This document shows, piece after piece, positions 8,944-17,587 of a DNA stretch of 37,864 bases. The notes under the pieces were generated by a model that saw only the letters and a list, made by a program, of their open reading frames with translations, was not told the DNA's origin and searched no databases. Origin of the DNA: Alphaproteobacteria bacterium (GTDB taxonomy: Bacteria > Pseudomonadota > Alphaproteobacteria > UBA828). Position numbers and translations under genes: made by a program. Positions within the stretch are counted from its first letter, which is position 1; every line of letters starts with the position of its first letter. The stretch covers positions 1 to 37,864 of the forward strand of contig JAJDXK010000014.1 of the NCBI GenBank assembly GCA_022823305.1, read 5' to 3'.

Positions 8944-9516
8944 CTAGTGCCGCGGCTCCGTCTCGCCCGCCCTCTCGCCGTCACGCTCCGCCATGGCATG
9001 GCGAAGCTCGGGCGAGCCGAAGAGCTCGACGAACTTGCGCAGCAGCACCGCGACCGAGGCGAGGCCGAGGAAGAGCGTGCCGGCCGGCAGGAAGGCCTTG
9101 ATCGCCCAGCGGTAGGGCAGGCCGGTCGCGGAGTCCGATGCCTCGTTCAGGTTCCAGGAGCGTTCCACGAAGTCGATCGAGAAGTAGAAGACGATGGCGG
9201 CGTAGGGGATGGCGAAGACTAGGCAGCCGATGAACTCGATCCAGCGCTGCGTCGTGGGGCTGAAGCGCTCGTGCACCAGGCTGATTCGCACGTGGGCGTG
9301 CCTGAGATAGGCGAAGCCGATGCAGAGCAGGAAGAGCACCGCGTGCAGGTGCCACTCGCCTTCCTGCAGTTTGGTCGAGCCCAGCACCAGGAAGCGGCGG
9401 GTAATGACGTCGAAGATGATGACGATCATCAGCGGGACCGAGATCCAGGCGCCGATGCGCCCGGCCCAGTCCGCCACCGAATTGAGGACGCCCTCAATCC
9501 TCAGGATATACCGCAT
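8944..9516 (-). CDS. dctQ: TRAP transporter small permease subunit (DctQ)
   Basis: A 190-residue, four-helix membrane protein that pairs with DctM. Visible features are an N-terminal hydrophobic helix (about 20-42) followed by FDVITRRF, a second segment starting EGEWHLHAVLFLLCIG, and the RHAHVRISLV motif typical of DctQ. Two further membrane segments follow. The C-terminal 20 residues are charged. It lies between dctP (124-nt gap with a strong hairpin) and dctM (26 nt). Confidence 0.93.
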   Translation of the reverse strand: MRYILRIEGVLNSVADWAGRIGAWISVPLMIVIIFDVITRRFLVLGSTKLQEGEWHLHAVLFLLCIGFAYLRHAHVRISLVHERFSPTTQRWIEFIGCLVFAIPYAAIVFYFSIDFVERSWNLNEASDSATGLPYRWAIKAFLPAGTLFLGLASVAVLLRKFVELFGSPELRHAMAERDGERAGETEPRH

Positions 9517-9555
9517 GCCGTCGGTCTCTGCCGGCCCGCCGGGGAGACAGGGGAA

Positions 9556-9588
9556 GCGCCGGAACCGGATCGGCTCCGGTTCCGGCGC
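9556..9588. terminator. Perfect 14-bp hairpin between dctP and dctQ
   Basis: The arms 9556-9569 (GCGCCGGAACCGGA) and 9575-9588 are exact reverse complements around a 5-nt loop. No T-run follows. In transcription order it lies just after dctP and before dctQ. That suits partial termination or 3'-end protection, giving more binding protein than permease. Confidence 0.6.
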
Positions 9589-9640
9589 CTCCTGGGAACG
9601 GCGGGACCGCGCGCCTGCTGCGCGCGGCCTCGGGCCAACC

Positions 9641-10699
9641 CTAGTTCAGGTAGCCCAGCTCCTTCCACACTGCGTACTCGGCGCGGTACGCCGAGTAGGA
9701 TTCCCAGACCTTGGCGAAGTTCGCGTCACGCGCCGCGTCCTCGGCCGCGACCTCGTTCCACTTCTCCTCCAGCGTGTCCAGGATCTCCTGCGGCCAGCGG
9801 TGGATGGTGACGCCCTTCTCCTTGAGCTCGGCCAGCGCCGCGCCCTGGATGGCCTCGCCCTCGGCCAGGCCTTCGCGGAAGGCATCGCCGCAGGAGACCT
9901 CGATCTGCGCCCTCTGGGTGTCGCTCAGCGCATCCCAGGCGGGCCTGTTCATGAGCAGCTCGAACACCGTCGACTGCTGGTGCCAGCCGGGGAAGTAGTA
10001 GTGCTTGGCGACCTGGTAGAAGCCGAGATTGAGGTCGATCGCCGGCATCGAGTACTCGGTGGCGTCGATCGAGCCGCGCTCCAGCGCCGGGAAGATGTCG
10101 CCGCCGGCGATGAGCTGGGTGGAGACGCCGATCTTCTCCATCACCTTGGCGCCGAGGCCGAAGAAGCGCATCTTCAGGCCGGCGAGGTCGTCGATGGACG
10201 TGATTTCCTTGCGGAACCAGCCGGACGCCTCGGGCGCGATCACGCCGCAGGGCAGCGACTTCAGCCCGTGCGGCTCGTAGATCGCATCCCACAGCTCGTA
10301 GCCGCCGCCGTAGTAGATCCAGCCGAGATACTCGCCCGCCCGCGGGCCGAAGGGCACCGCGGCGAACATGGCGAGCGCCGGCTCCTTGCCGTACCAGTAG
10401 CCGGGCGTCGACCAGCAGGCATCGACCGAGCCCGCGGCCACGGCGTCGAAGCACTCCTTCGCCGGGATCAGCGCGTTGGGCTCGAAGAACTTGAGCTGGA
10501 TGTTGCCGCCGGAGATACGGTCGAGCCGGTCCACCATGCTCTTGCCGAGCGTGCCGAGCTGGGTCAGGTTGCTGGGGAACCAGCTCGCCATGTTCCAGCG
10601 CACGCGCTCGTCCTCGGCCTGGGCGACGCTCGCCGTCATGACCGACGCGCACAGCACGCCGGCGGCCACGCCGGCCAGGACTGTCTTGCCAATTTTCAT
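9641..10699 (-). CDS. dctP: TRAP transporter substrate-binding protein (DctP family), 2-oxo/hydroxy-acid type
   Basis: A periplasmic binding protein of 352 residues that delivers the substrate to DctQM. The start ATG 10699 has a strong GGGAGGGAGAA site upstream and opens a clear signal peptide ending near VAQAED. The mature part shows FFEPNALIPAKECFDAV, MRFFGLGAKVMEKIG and the run ERGSIDATEY...LGFYQVAKHYYFPGWHQ. That last pattern recalls the TakP (2-oxo acid) and lactate-binding TRAP subgroup; this is recognition from memory, not a search. The neighbouring D-lactate-dehydrogenase-type enzyme supports a 2-hydroxy/2-oxo acid ligand. The reading frame stays open far upstream to 11668 antisense to the SDR gene, but that part is not coding. 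Confidence 0.93.
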   Translation of the reverse strand: MKIGKTVLAGVAAGVLCASVMTASVAQAEDERVRWNMASWFPSNLTQLGTLGKSMVDRLDRISGGNIQLKFFEPNALIPAKECFDAVAAGSVDACWSTPGYWYGKEPALAMFAAVPFGPRAGEYLGWIYYGGGYELWDAIYEPHGLKSLPCGVIAPEASGWFRKEITSIDDLAGLKMRFFGLGAKVMEKIGVSTQLIAGGDIFPALERGSIDATEYSMPAIDLNLGFYQVAKHYYFPGWHQQSTVFELLMNRPAWDALSDTQRAQIEVSCGDAFREGLAEGEAIQGAALAELKEKGVTIHRWPQEILDTLEEKWNEVAAEDAARDANFAKVWESYSAYRAEYAVWKELGYLN

Positions 10700-10912
10700 C
10701 TGTGTTCTCCCTCCCGTCGGGTCGTCGCGACGCCTGCCGGCGCGCGAACGATTGCATTCTCCCGGTCCGGGCGTCCCCGGCCGGGGTGGCGCCGCCTCGT
10801 CATTTCGGCGCCCTGGCGAACGCCACGACGCCACGCTAGAACACGGCCAAGGGCGCGGCAAGCGCTTCGGTGCCGGCCGGCCGGGCATGGGGGGCCCAAA
10901 CGGGAGCGGGCG

Positions 10913-11677
10913 ATGACATATGTCAACCGCACCGCCGTGGTGACGGGCGGCGCCAGCGGCATCGGCCGCGAAATCGCGAGCCAGCTCGCCCGGCGCGGCG
11001 CCGCCGTCGCCGTCGCCGACATCAACCGCGAGGGGGCCCAGGAGGTCGCCGCGGCGCTGGCGCGCGACGGCGCGAAGGCGCAGGCCATCGCCGTCGACGT
11101 GAGCCGGCCGGAGCAGGCCGGGGCGATGATCGCGCAGGCGGCCGACGTCTTCGGCGCGGTCGACATCCTGGTGCACAGCGCCGGTGTCGGCGTCGAGCGC
11201 AGTCTCCTCGACACCACGCCCGAGGAGTGGCGGCGCATCGTCGACATCGACCTCTCGGGCACGTTCTTCTGCTGCCAGGCGGCGGCGCGCCACATGGTGG
11301 AGCGCGCCTACGGCCGCATCGTCACGCTGGCGTCGACCGCCGGCGTGCGCGGCGGCACCGGGCGCGCGGCCTACGGCGCCGCCAAGGGCGGGGTCATCGC
11401 GCTCACCAAGGTGATGGCGGTCGAGCTCGCGCCCCACGGCATCACGGTGAACGCGCTCGCGCCCGGCGCCATCGAGACCGAGCTGGTGGCGAGGATGCAC
11501 TCGGCGGAGACGCGCACCGTCTACCGCGCTGGCATCCCGCTCGACCGCTACGGCACGCCGGAGGAGACCGCGGCCGCGGCGCTCTTCCTCGCGAGCGAGG
11601 AGGCCCGCTATGTCACAGGCCACGTGCTCGCGGTCGATGGCGGCTTCCTGGCGGCCGGCGTCATGCACCGGCGCTAG
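10913..11677 (+). CDS. Short-chain dehydrogenase/reductase (SDR, classical)
   Basis: A protein of 254 residues with the complete classical SDR set: the nucleotide-binding TGGASGIG at about residue 11, Ser in TLASTAG, and Tyr/Lys in YGAAKGG. The C-terminal ends GHVLAVDGG, as in FabG-like enzymes. The Asp in VADINRE, about 20 residues after the glycine motif, suggests NAD(H) preference. The start ATG follows a weak GGGAGCGGG site. It is divergent from dctP across 213 nt, so it might act on the same substrate, but this is only positional. Its 3' end overlaps the convergent EamA gene by 17 nt. Confidence 0.9.
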   Translation: MTYVNRTAVVTGGASGIGREIASQLARRGAAVAVADINREGAQEVAAALARDGAKAQAIAVDVSRPEQAGAMIAQAADVFGAVDILVHSAGVGVERSLLDTTPEEWRRIVDIDLSGTFFCCQAAARHMVERAYGRIVTLASTAGVRGGTGRAAYGAAKGGVIALTKVMAVELAPHGITVNALAPGAIETELVARMHSAETRTVYRAGIPLDRYGTPEETAAAALFLASEEARYVTGHVLAVDGGFLAAGVMHRR

Positions 11678-12557
11678 GCGGCGCCGGGCCCCGGCGGAAG
11701 GACACCAGGCCGAGGAGCGCGTTGCCCGCCACCGAGGCCAGGATCACCACGGCGCCGATGAAGACCAGGGTGCCCGGCACCTCGCCGAAGCCGAGCCAGA
11801 CCCAGATCGGCGCGAAGACGGCATCGATCAGCACGACGAAGATCAGGATCGGCGCCGGCAGATAGCGCGCGGCATAGAAGTAGAGGGTGAGCGCGGACGC
11901 GAGCTGCACCAGGCCAAGCGCCGCCATCATCCCGACCTCGCGCCCCGTCGCCTCGAAGGGGAGCGCGAAGGGCAGCGAGATGAGGCCCGCGAGCACCGCC
12001 GCGATCAGCACCGCCGGCTCCATCCGCCCGGTGCGGAAGCGCCGCGCGATCAGGGTCTGCAGCGCGATCGCCGCGGCGATGGAGAGCGCCAGCAGGTTGC
12101 CGATCACGCCGCCCCCGCCCACGTCGCTCCAGAACATGACGCCCACGCCGCAAAGGCTGCCCAGCAGCGCGAGCCAGGTCCTGAGCGCCACCGGCTCGCC
12201 GAGCACCGGCTTCGCCAGCAGGGCGACCATGATGGTAGAGACCGTCATGAGCGCGATCACGTTGGCGACCAGCGTGTATTGCATCGCCAGCACGTAGGCG
12301 ATGATCCCCCAGGCCGTGGCGACGCCCACCGCGAGCACCGGCCAGCCCGAGGCGCGCAGCAGCGGCCACACCCTGCCGCGCTCGCTCACGAAGAGGATCA
12401 TCAGCACGCCGAGCCCGGCGAAGAAGCAGCGGACGGCGATGATCTCCCACGGGTCGACCGAGACCGAGCGGACGAAGAAGCCGCCGGTGCTGAAGCAGAG
12501 GCCGGAGACGGTCGCGAGGCCGGCGCCGAAAAGCAGGCGGCGGCGGGCAGGGGTCAT
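11661..12557 (-). CDS. EamA/DMT-superfamily transporter
   Basis: A protein of 298 residues with ten predicted hydrophobic segments arranged as two EamA repeats (about 10-145 and 155-285), typical for drug/metabolite transporters of the inner membrane. Visible pieces include GLCFSTGGFFVRS at the first helix and the repeat-end motif with a charged residue before FKPVLGEP-like KPVLGEPV. The C-terminus is short and Pro/Ala-rich. It is convergent and slightly overlapping with the SDR gene, and divergent from the glycerate kinase gene over 131 nt. The substrate is unknown. Confidence 0.9.
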   Translation of the reverse strand: MTPARRRLLFGAGLATVSGLCFSTGGFFVRSVSVDPWEIIAVRCFFAGLGVLMILFVSERGRVWPLLRASGWPVLAVGVATAWGIIAYVLAMQYTLVANVIALMTVSTIMVALLAKPVLGEPVALRTWLALLGSLCGVGVMFWSDVGGGGVIGNLLALSIAAAIALQTLIARRFRTGRMEPAVLIAAVLAGLISLPFALPFEATGREVGMMAALGLVQLASALTLYFYAARYLPAPILIFVVLIDAVFAPIWVWLGFGEVPGTLVFIGAVVILASVAGNALLGLVSFRRGPAPPSAGA

Positions 12558-12688
12558 GGGCGGGCTCCCGTGTCACCCGGTCCGTGCCGCGGCTGGGCGG
12601 CGGGCGGGCGCATGGTAGCGCGTCGCGCCCGGCGGCGCTCGTGGCGGGAGGCGGATGACGCCCGCGGGCGGCTCTGGCATGGTGGGGC

Positions 12689-13933
12689 ATGAGCGACGGC
12701 CCCAGGGCCCTGCTGCGCCGCCTGTTGGACGCGGCGCTCGCGAGCGCGCTGCCTGCGCGCTGCGTGCCGCCGCACCTGCCGGATCCGCCCGCGGGCCGCA
12801 CCGTGGTCGTCGGCGCCGGCAAGGCGGCCGCGAGCATGGCGCAAGCCCTGGAGGCGCACTGGCGGGGCCCGCTCGAGGGTCTCGTCGTCACCCGCTACGG
12901 CCACCGCGTGCCGACGCAGGCGATCGAGGTGGTGGAGGCGGCTCACCCGGTGCCGGATGCCGGCGGGCGCGAGGCGGCGGCGCGCATTCTCGCCACGGCC
13001 GGGGGGCTGGGCGCCGACGACCTCGCGCTCTGCCTCGTCTCCGGCGGCGGCTCGGCCCTGCTCACCCTGCCGGCGCCGGGGATCGCGCTCGAGGACAAGC
13101 AGGCGGTGACCGGCGCGCTGCTGCGCTCGGGCGCCGCCATCGGCGAGATCAACGTCGTGCGCAAGCATCTTTCGGCCATCAAGGGCGGCAGGCTCGGCGC
13201 GGCCTGCCATCCCGCGCGCGTGGTGAGCCTGCTGATCTCCGACGTGCCCGGAGACGACCCGGCGGTGATCGGCTCGGGCCCCACCGTGCCCGACCCCACC
13301 ACCTTCGCCGACGCGCTCGGCGTGTTGCGGAAGTACGGGATCGACGGGCCCGCCGCCGTCATCCGTCACCTGGAGAGCGCGGCGGACGAAACGCCGAAGG
13401 CGGGCGATGCTCGTCTCGCCGGCGCCGAGACCCGCATCGTCGCGACGCCCGCCATGGCGCTTGCCGCGGCGGCGCAGGCGGCGCGCGCAGCCGGCTGCGA
13501 GCCCGTGATCCTGGGCGATGCGCTGGAGGGCGAGGCGCGCGTCCTCGCCGCCGAGCACGCCGCGCTCGCGCAGCGTGCCGCGCCCGGCACGGTGCTGCTC
13601 TCCGGCGGCGAGGCCACGGTCACGGTGACCGGCGCGGGCCGGGGCGGCCCCAACGCGGAGTACGCGCTGGCACTGGCGCTCGCTCTCGACGGCGCGCCCG
13701 GCATCTGTGCCATCGCCTGCGACACCGACGGTATCGACGGCACCGAGGACAACGCCGGCGCGCAGGTCGCGCCGGAGACGCTGGCGCGAGCGCAGGCGTG
13801 CGGCGAGGATGCCGCCGCCCGGCTCGCCGCCAACGATGCCTACGGCTACTTCGCGGCCCTCGGCGACCTGGTGATGACGGGGCCCACGCTCACCAACGTG
13901 AACGACTTTCGTGCCATCCTCGTGCAGGGCTGA
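12689..13933 (+). CDS. ttuD: Glycerate 2-kinase, MOFRL family (often annotated hydroxypyruvate reductase TtuD)
   Basis: This enzyme phosphorylates D-glycerate to 2-phosphoglycerate. Its 414 residues match the DUF4147 plus MOFRL layout. The N-terminal domain shows VVGAGKAAASMAQALE and the loops CLVSGGGSALL and VVRKHLSAIKGGRL. The middle has SDVPGDDPAVIGSGPT. The C-terminal MOFRL domain shows LSGGEATVTV, GRGGPNAEYALALAL and DTDGIDGTEDNAGA. The older name TtuD (hydroxypyruvate reductase) is misleading for this family. It is 69 nt upstream of pyruvate kinase on the same strand, so its product 2-phosphoglycerate feeds enolase and then that enzyme. This is the order seen in tartrate/glycerate utilisation loci. 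Confidence 0.93.
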   Translation: MSDGPRALLRRLLDAALASALPARCVPPHLPDPPAGRTVVVGAGKAAASMAQALEAHWRGPLEGLVVTRYGHRVPTQAIEVVEAAHPVPDAGGREAAARILATAGGLGADDLALCLVSGGGSALLTLPAPGIALEDKQAVTGALLRSGAAIGEINVVRKHLSAIKGGRLGAACHPARVVSLLISDVPGDDPAVIGSGPTVPDPTTFADALGVLRKYGIDGPAAVIRHLESAADETPKAGDARLAGAETRIVATPAMALAAAAQAARAAGCEPVILGDALEGEARVLAAEHAALAQRAAPGTVLLSGGEATVTVTGAGRGGPNAEYALALALALDGAPGICAIACDTDGIDGTEDNAGAQVAPETLARAQACGEDAAARLAANDAYGYFAALGDLVMTGPTLTNVNDFRAILVQG

Positions 13934-14002
13934 CGGGCCGCCGTTGACCGGCGGCGGCACCATGCCGATATAGGGGGCGGAAAGACCGCAGAGGCAGAGG
14001 CC

Positions 14003-15442
14003 GTGCGCCGCCACCGCAGCGCCAAGATCGTCGCGACCCTCGGGCCCTCGAGCGCCGACGAGGCCACCATCCGCGCGCTCTTCGAGACCGGCGTGGACGT
14101 GTTCCGCCTCAACTTCAGCCACGGCACCCACGCCGAGCACCGCGCCCGCCACGCGCTGGTGCGCGCCGTCGAGGCGGAGGCAGGCAGGCCCATCGGCATT
14201 CTCGCCGACCTGCAGGGGCCGAAGCTGAGGATCGGCACCTTCCCGGGCGGCCCGGTGATGCTCGAGGAGGGACAGCGCTTCACCCTCGAGTGCGGCGATG
14301 CGCCGGGAGACCGCGCCGGGGTGGGCGTGCCGCACCCGGAGGTCTTCGCGGCGCTTGCGCCGGGCGCCGAGGTCCTGCTGGACGACGGCAGGGTGCGGCT
14401 CCGGGTCACCGCGTGCACGCCGGACCGCGCCGAGACCGAGGTGGTGACGCCGGGCGCCCTCTCCGATCACAAGGGGCTCAACCTGCCGGGCGTGACGCTG
14501 CCCATCGACGCGGTCACGGCCAAGGACCGCGCCGATCTCGCCTTCGCCCTCGACCTCGGCATCGACTGGGTGGCGCTCTCCTTCGTCCAGGGGCCGGAGG
14601 ACATCGAGGCCGCGCGCGGCCTGGTGCCGGACGACGTGGCCATCCTGACCAAGCTCGAGAAGCCCGGGGCGCTCGACCGCCTGGAGGAGATCGTTGCGCT
14701 CTCGGACGCGATCATGGTGGCGCGCGGCGACCTCGGCGTCGAGCTCGCGCCCGAGGACGTGCCGGCGCAGCAGAAGCGCATCGTGCGCGCGGCGCGCGCC
14801 GCCGGCAGGCCGGTGGTGGTCGCGACCCAGATGCTGGATTCGATGATGAACGCGCCGGCGCCGACCCGGGCCGAGGCTTCGGACGTCGCCACCGCGGTCT
14901 ACGACGGGGCGGATGCGCTCATGCTCTCCGGCGAATCCGCCGCCGGCCGCTTCGCGCGCGAGGCGGTGGCGATGATGAACCGCATCGTCGAGCGCGTGGA
15001 GCGGGACCCCGCCTACCGGCGCTATGTCGACTGGCAGCAGCAGGACCCCGAGGCGACCTCGGCCGATGCCATCACCGCGGCCGCACGCCAGGTGGCGGAG
15101 ACCCTCGATGCCGCCAGCATCGTCACCTACACCACCTCCGGCTCGACCGCGCTCCGCGCGGCGCGGGAGAGGCCGCAGGTGCCGATCCTGGTGCTGACGC
15201 CGAGCCTCGGCACGGCGCGGCGGCTCGCGCTCGTCTGGGGCGTCCACTGCATTCACACCGACGACGCGACGGGCTTCACCGACATGGTGGAGAAGGCGTG
15301 CGCCCTGGCGCTCGCGTCCGGCCATGCCGCGCCCGATCAGCGCATCGTCATCACGGCTGGCGTTCCCTTCGGCACTCCCGGCACCACCAACGCGCTCAGG
15401 ATCGCGCGGGTCCGTCGGCCGGAGGACGGCAGGCGCGCTTGA
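14003..15442 (+). CDS. pyk: Pyruvate kinase
   Basis: Converts phosphoenolpyruvate and ADP to pyruvate and ATP. It has 479 residues, the normal length. Recognised motifs are KIVATLGPSS at the N-terminus, NFSHGTH, DLQGPKLRIG, the catalytic LTKLEKPGAL (active-site Lys), MVARGDLGVE, and ATQMLDSM...PTRAEASDVA with MLSGESAAG. The C-terminal alpha/beta domain starts near 350. It begins with GTG at 14003 after GCAGAGGCC; there is no ATG near. It is probably co-transcribed with the glycerate kinase gene upstream, linking glycerate uptake to lower glycolysis. Confidence 0.97.
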   Translation: MRRHRSAKIVATLGPSSADEATIRALFETGVDVFRLNFSHGTHAEHRARHALVRAVEAEAGRPIGILADLQGPKLRIGTFPGGPVMLEEGQRFTLECGDAPGDRAGVGVPHPEVFAALAPGAEVLLDDGRVRLRVTACTPDRAETEVVTPGALSDHKGLNLPGVTLPIDAVTAKDRADLAFALDLGIDWVALSFVQGPEDIEAARGLVPDDVAILTKLEKPGALDRLEEIVALSDAIMVARGDLGVELAPEDVPAQQKRIVRAARAAGRPVVVATQMLDSMMNAPAPTRAEASDVATAVYDGADALMLSGESAAGRFAREAVAMMNRIVERVERDPAYRRYVDWQQQDPEATSADAITAAARQVAETLDAASIVTYTTSGSTALRAARERPQVPILVLTPSLGTARRLALVWGVHCIHTDDATGFTDMVEKACALALASGHAAPDQRIVITAGVPFGTPGTTNALRIARVRRPEDGRRA

Positions 15443-15535
15443 CCCCGCCCCGCAGCGATTCCTATGCTGCCGTCCGGCCATGCCGCCGGCGGCGGGGCGG
15501 GCGACGGCCCGCGCGAACACAGGGGAGAGAATGGC

Positions 15536-16693
15536 ATGAACAAGCTGCTGACCGCGGGCCTGGGTGCGCTCGCCTTGCTCGCCGTGACGGCGCCCGGCGC
15601 GCAGGCACTGGACGACCTCTCGCACTACGTGTTCGTGCCCAACCGGGCGTCGGCCGACGTGGCGGTGATCGACACGCGCAGCGACACGGTGGTGGCGCAC
15701 ATCCCCGTGGGCGCGGTGCCGCACCAGGTCGCCGTCTCGCAGCGGCTCGGCACGATGGCCGTGACCAACACCGCGGACAACACCGTGTCGCTGATCGACC
15801 TCGCGACGCTGCAGGCAAGCGCCACCGTGCACCTGGGCCACGAGCCCGAGCACATGGAGATCGACCCGGCGGGCGAGGTGCTGGCCGTCGGCAACATCGG
15901 CGAGGGCACGGTCTCGCTCGTCTCGCTGGTCGAGAGGCGCGAGCTCGCGCGCGTGGGCGGGCTGCACGAGCCCCACAACATGACCTTCGACCCCTCGGGC
16001 CAGCGACTCTACGTCGGCAACCTGGGCGCGAGCTTCGTCAGCGTGATCGACGTGCCGCAGGCCACGGTCGCCGGCGAGATCGCGGTCGGGCCCGATCGCG
16101 CGCTCGCCGCACGCGACGCGGGCGACGAGGCCTATCAGGGCATCATCAACGTCACGGCGACGCCGGACGGCAGCCTCGGCTTCGCGGCCTACGGCGAGGG
16201 CGACCGCATGGCCGTGATCGACCTGCAGTCGGGCCGGACCGTGAAGTCGCTCGCGCTCGGCGACACGCCCTGGCGCGCCTTCACCACGAGTGACGGCCGC
16301 CACATGATCGTCCCCAACAACGGCGACGAGACCGTCTCCATCGTCTCCACCGAGACGCTTGCCGAGGTCGCGCGCCTCCCCGGCGCGGCCGACATGACCG
16401 GGGTCAACACCGGCTGGTTCGACACCCTCGCCTACGTGATCAGCCGGGGCGACGACAAGGCGCTCGTCATCGACCTCGAGACCATGAGCGCAGCGGGCGA
16501 GATCGCGCTCCCCGGCACGCCCGAAACCGGAGTCATCACGCCCGACGGCACCAAGCTCTATGTCGCGCTCAGCGACGCCGGCTCGGTCGCCGTGATCGAC
16601 GTGCGGGCGAAGGCGGTGAGCACCGTGATCGAGGGCGTGGGCGAAGAGCCCTGGGGCGCCCACATGGCGGGAGCGGTCAACTACTGTCACTGA
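15536..16693 (+). CDS. Exported YVTN-type beta-propeller protein
   Basis: A protein of 385 residues with a signal peptide (MNKLLTAGLG... ending near AQA, about 22). It then has six to seven blades with the YVTN family pattern, for example FVPNRASADVAVID, VTNTADNTVSLID, LYVGNLGASFVSVID and LYVALSDAGSVAVID. Each blade has the xVxVxDxxxxxVxxxIxVG form. No enzyme signature or haem/PQQ site is visible, so binding or scaffold function is possible. ATG 15536 follows AGGGGAGAGA; another ATG at 15531 is out of frame. It is 93 nt after pyk, and its stop codon overlaps the probable start of the S41-like gene. The two exported proteins are therefore likely translated together. Confidence 0.85.
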   Translation: MNKLLTAGLGALALLAVTAPGAQALDDLSHYVFVPNRASADVAVIDTRSDTVVAHIPVGAVPHQVAVSQRLGTMAVTNTADNTVSLIDLATLQASATVHLGHEPEHMEIDPAGEVLAVGNIGEGTVSLVSLVERRELARVGGLHEPHNMTFDPSGQRLYVGNLGASFVSVIDVPQATVAGEIAVGPDRALAARDAGDEAYQGIINVTATPDGSLGFAAYGEGDRMAVIDLQSGRTVKSLALGDTPWRAFTTSDGRHMIVPNNGDETVSIVSTETLAEVARLPGAADMTGVNTGWFDTLAYVISRGDDKALVIDLETMSAAGEIALPGTPETGVITPDGTKLYVALSDAGSVAVIDVRAKAVSTVIEGVGEEPWGAHMAGAVNYCH

Positions 16694-17541
16694 GGGACGC
16701 GAGGGCAACGACCCCGGCGACGGCGACTCCCTCCCGCATCGCCGCCGCGGTCCTGGCGCTCGCGGCGCTGGCCGCAGCCCCGGCCGCGCAGGCGGAGATG
16801 GAGGCGCCGCGCGACCGCCTGCTCGGCGCCGTGGCAAGCCATGCGGCCATTCCTGCCGCGCTCGGCGCGGCGGTGGAGCGGCGCTGCGCGAGCGCCGATG
16901 CCCACTGCGCGGCACTGCTCGTCGCGGGCCACCTGCCGGCGGCGCGCCTGGTCCGGGTGCGCCACCCCGACACCGATACCATTCGCCGCGCCTACACGGA
17001 GCCCTCGGTCACCCGCGTCGAGCAGAGCGGCCGGGCCGGGCTGGTCGTCGCGCTCGACCGCTTCGGCCGCACCGCCGACCGCGAGGTCGCCGATGCCGTG
17101 AACGCGCGCAAGGCCCCAGCGCCGGTGCGGCTGGTGCTCGACCTGCGCGGCAACGGGGGCGGCGACTTCGACCGCATGCGCCGTGTCGCGAGCCTCTTCA
17201 CCGGGCCGAAGGAGGGCGCGCTCCGCCTGCTCGGCCGCGACGGGAATGCCGCCGTGGCGCTTCCCGCGCCGCTCCGCGCCATCGATGTCGCCGCGCTGGA
17301 CGTTCTGATCGGCCCGCAGACGGCGAGCAGCGCCGAGGTGCTGGCGGCGCTGCTGCGCCGCCACGCCGGCGCCCGGCTGATCGGGGCGCGGACGCAGGGC
17401 AAGGACCGCATCACGCGCCTCGTGCCGGTCGACCACGACTGGCGCCTCGCGCTGCCGGCCGAGCGCATCGAGGTGCCCGGCGAGGCACTGGCCGGGGGCC
17501 TCGTGCCCGACATCGAGACGGCGATGCCGGAGCGCCTGTGA
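16690..17541 (+). CDS. Exported S41-type (C-terminal processing) peptidase-like protein without PDZ domain
   Basis: Recognisable S41 tail-specific protease core: LVLDLRGNGGGDFDRM, then LDVLIGPQTASSAEVLAALL with the likely nucleophile Ser in TASSAE, and GARTQGKDR with the likely Lys. No PDZ domain is present; the N-terminal 100 residues are not recognised. The first ATG (16798) would start inside the cleavage region of an obvious signal peptide (LALAALAAAPAAQA) encoded just upstream in the same frame. That frame has no ATG, GTG or TTG between 16690 and 16798. I therefore extend the gene to CTG 16690, which overlaps the TGA of the preceding gene; the exact start is uncertain. From there it would be 283 residues, from the ATG 247. 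Confidence 0.72.
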   Translation: MRDARATTPATATPSRIAAAVLALAALAAAPAAQAEMEAPRDRLLGAVASHAAIPAALGAAVERRCASADAHCAALLVAGHLPAARLVRVRHPDTDTIRRAYTEPSVTRVEQSGRAGLVVALDRFGRTADREVADAVNARKAPAPVRLVLDLRGNGGGDFDRMRRVASLFTGPKEGALRLLGRDGNAAVALPAPLRAIDVAALDVLIGPQTASSAEVLAALLRRHAGARLIGARTQGKDRITRLVPVDHDWRLALPAERIEVPGEALAGGLVPDIETAMPERL

Positions 17542-17587
17542 GCGGCGCGGGGCTGGAGCGAATTCCGACCGGACGGGGTCGCACGCC

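Noticed and set aside
7802..8947. A 381-codon frame rich in Asp, Glu, His and Gln opposite dctM
   Set aside because: The complement of codons for hydrophobic residues often gives such polar sequence; no start site or domain supports it.
10723..10732. Palindrome CGTCGCGACG in the dctP/SDR divergent region as a regulator site
   Set aside because: Ten-base palindromes of G and C arise often at this base composition, and no second copy supports it.
10700..11668. In-frame extension of dctP far upstream on the minus strand
   Set aside because: It is antisense to the SDR gene and precedes a clear ribosome site and signal peptide at 10699, so it is not coding.
12943..13833. Ser/Ala/Pro-rich minus-strand frames inside the glycerate kinase gene
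   Set aside because: Composition is that of shadow translation; the plus strand carries the conserved MOFRL motifs.
12554..16915. A 1,453-codon open frame on the minus strand
   Set aside because: It runs antisense to glycerate kinase, pyruvate kinase and the beta-propeller gene. Its translation is Arg/His/Gly/Ala-rich without any recognisable domain, typical of high-GC antisense frames.
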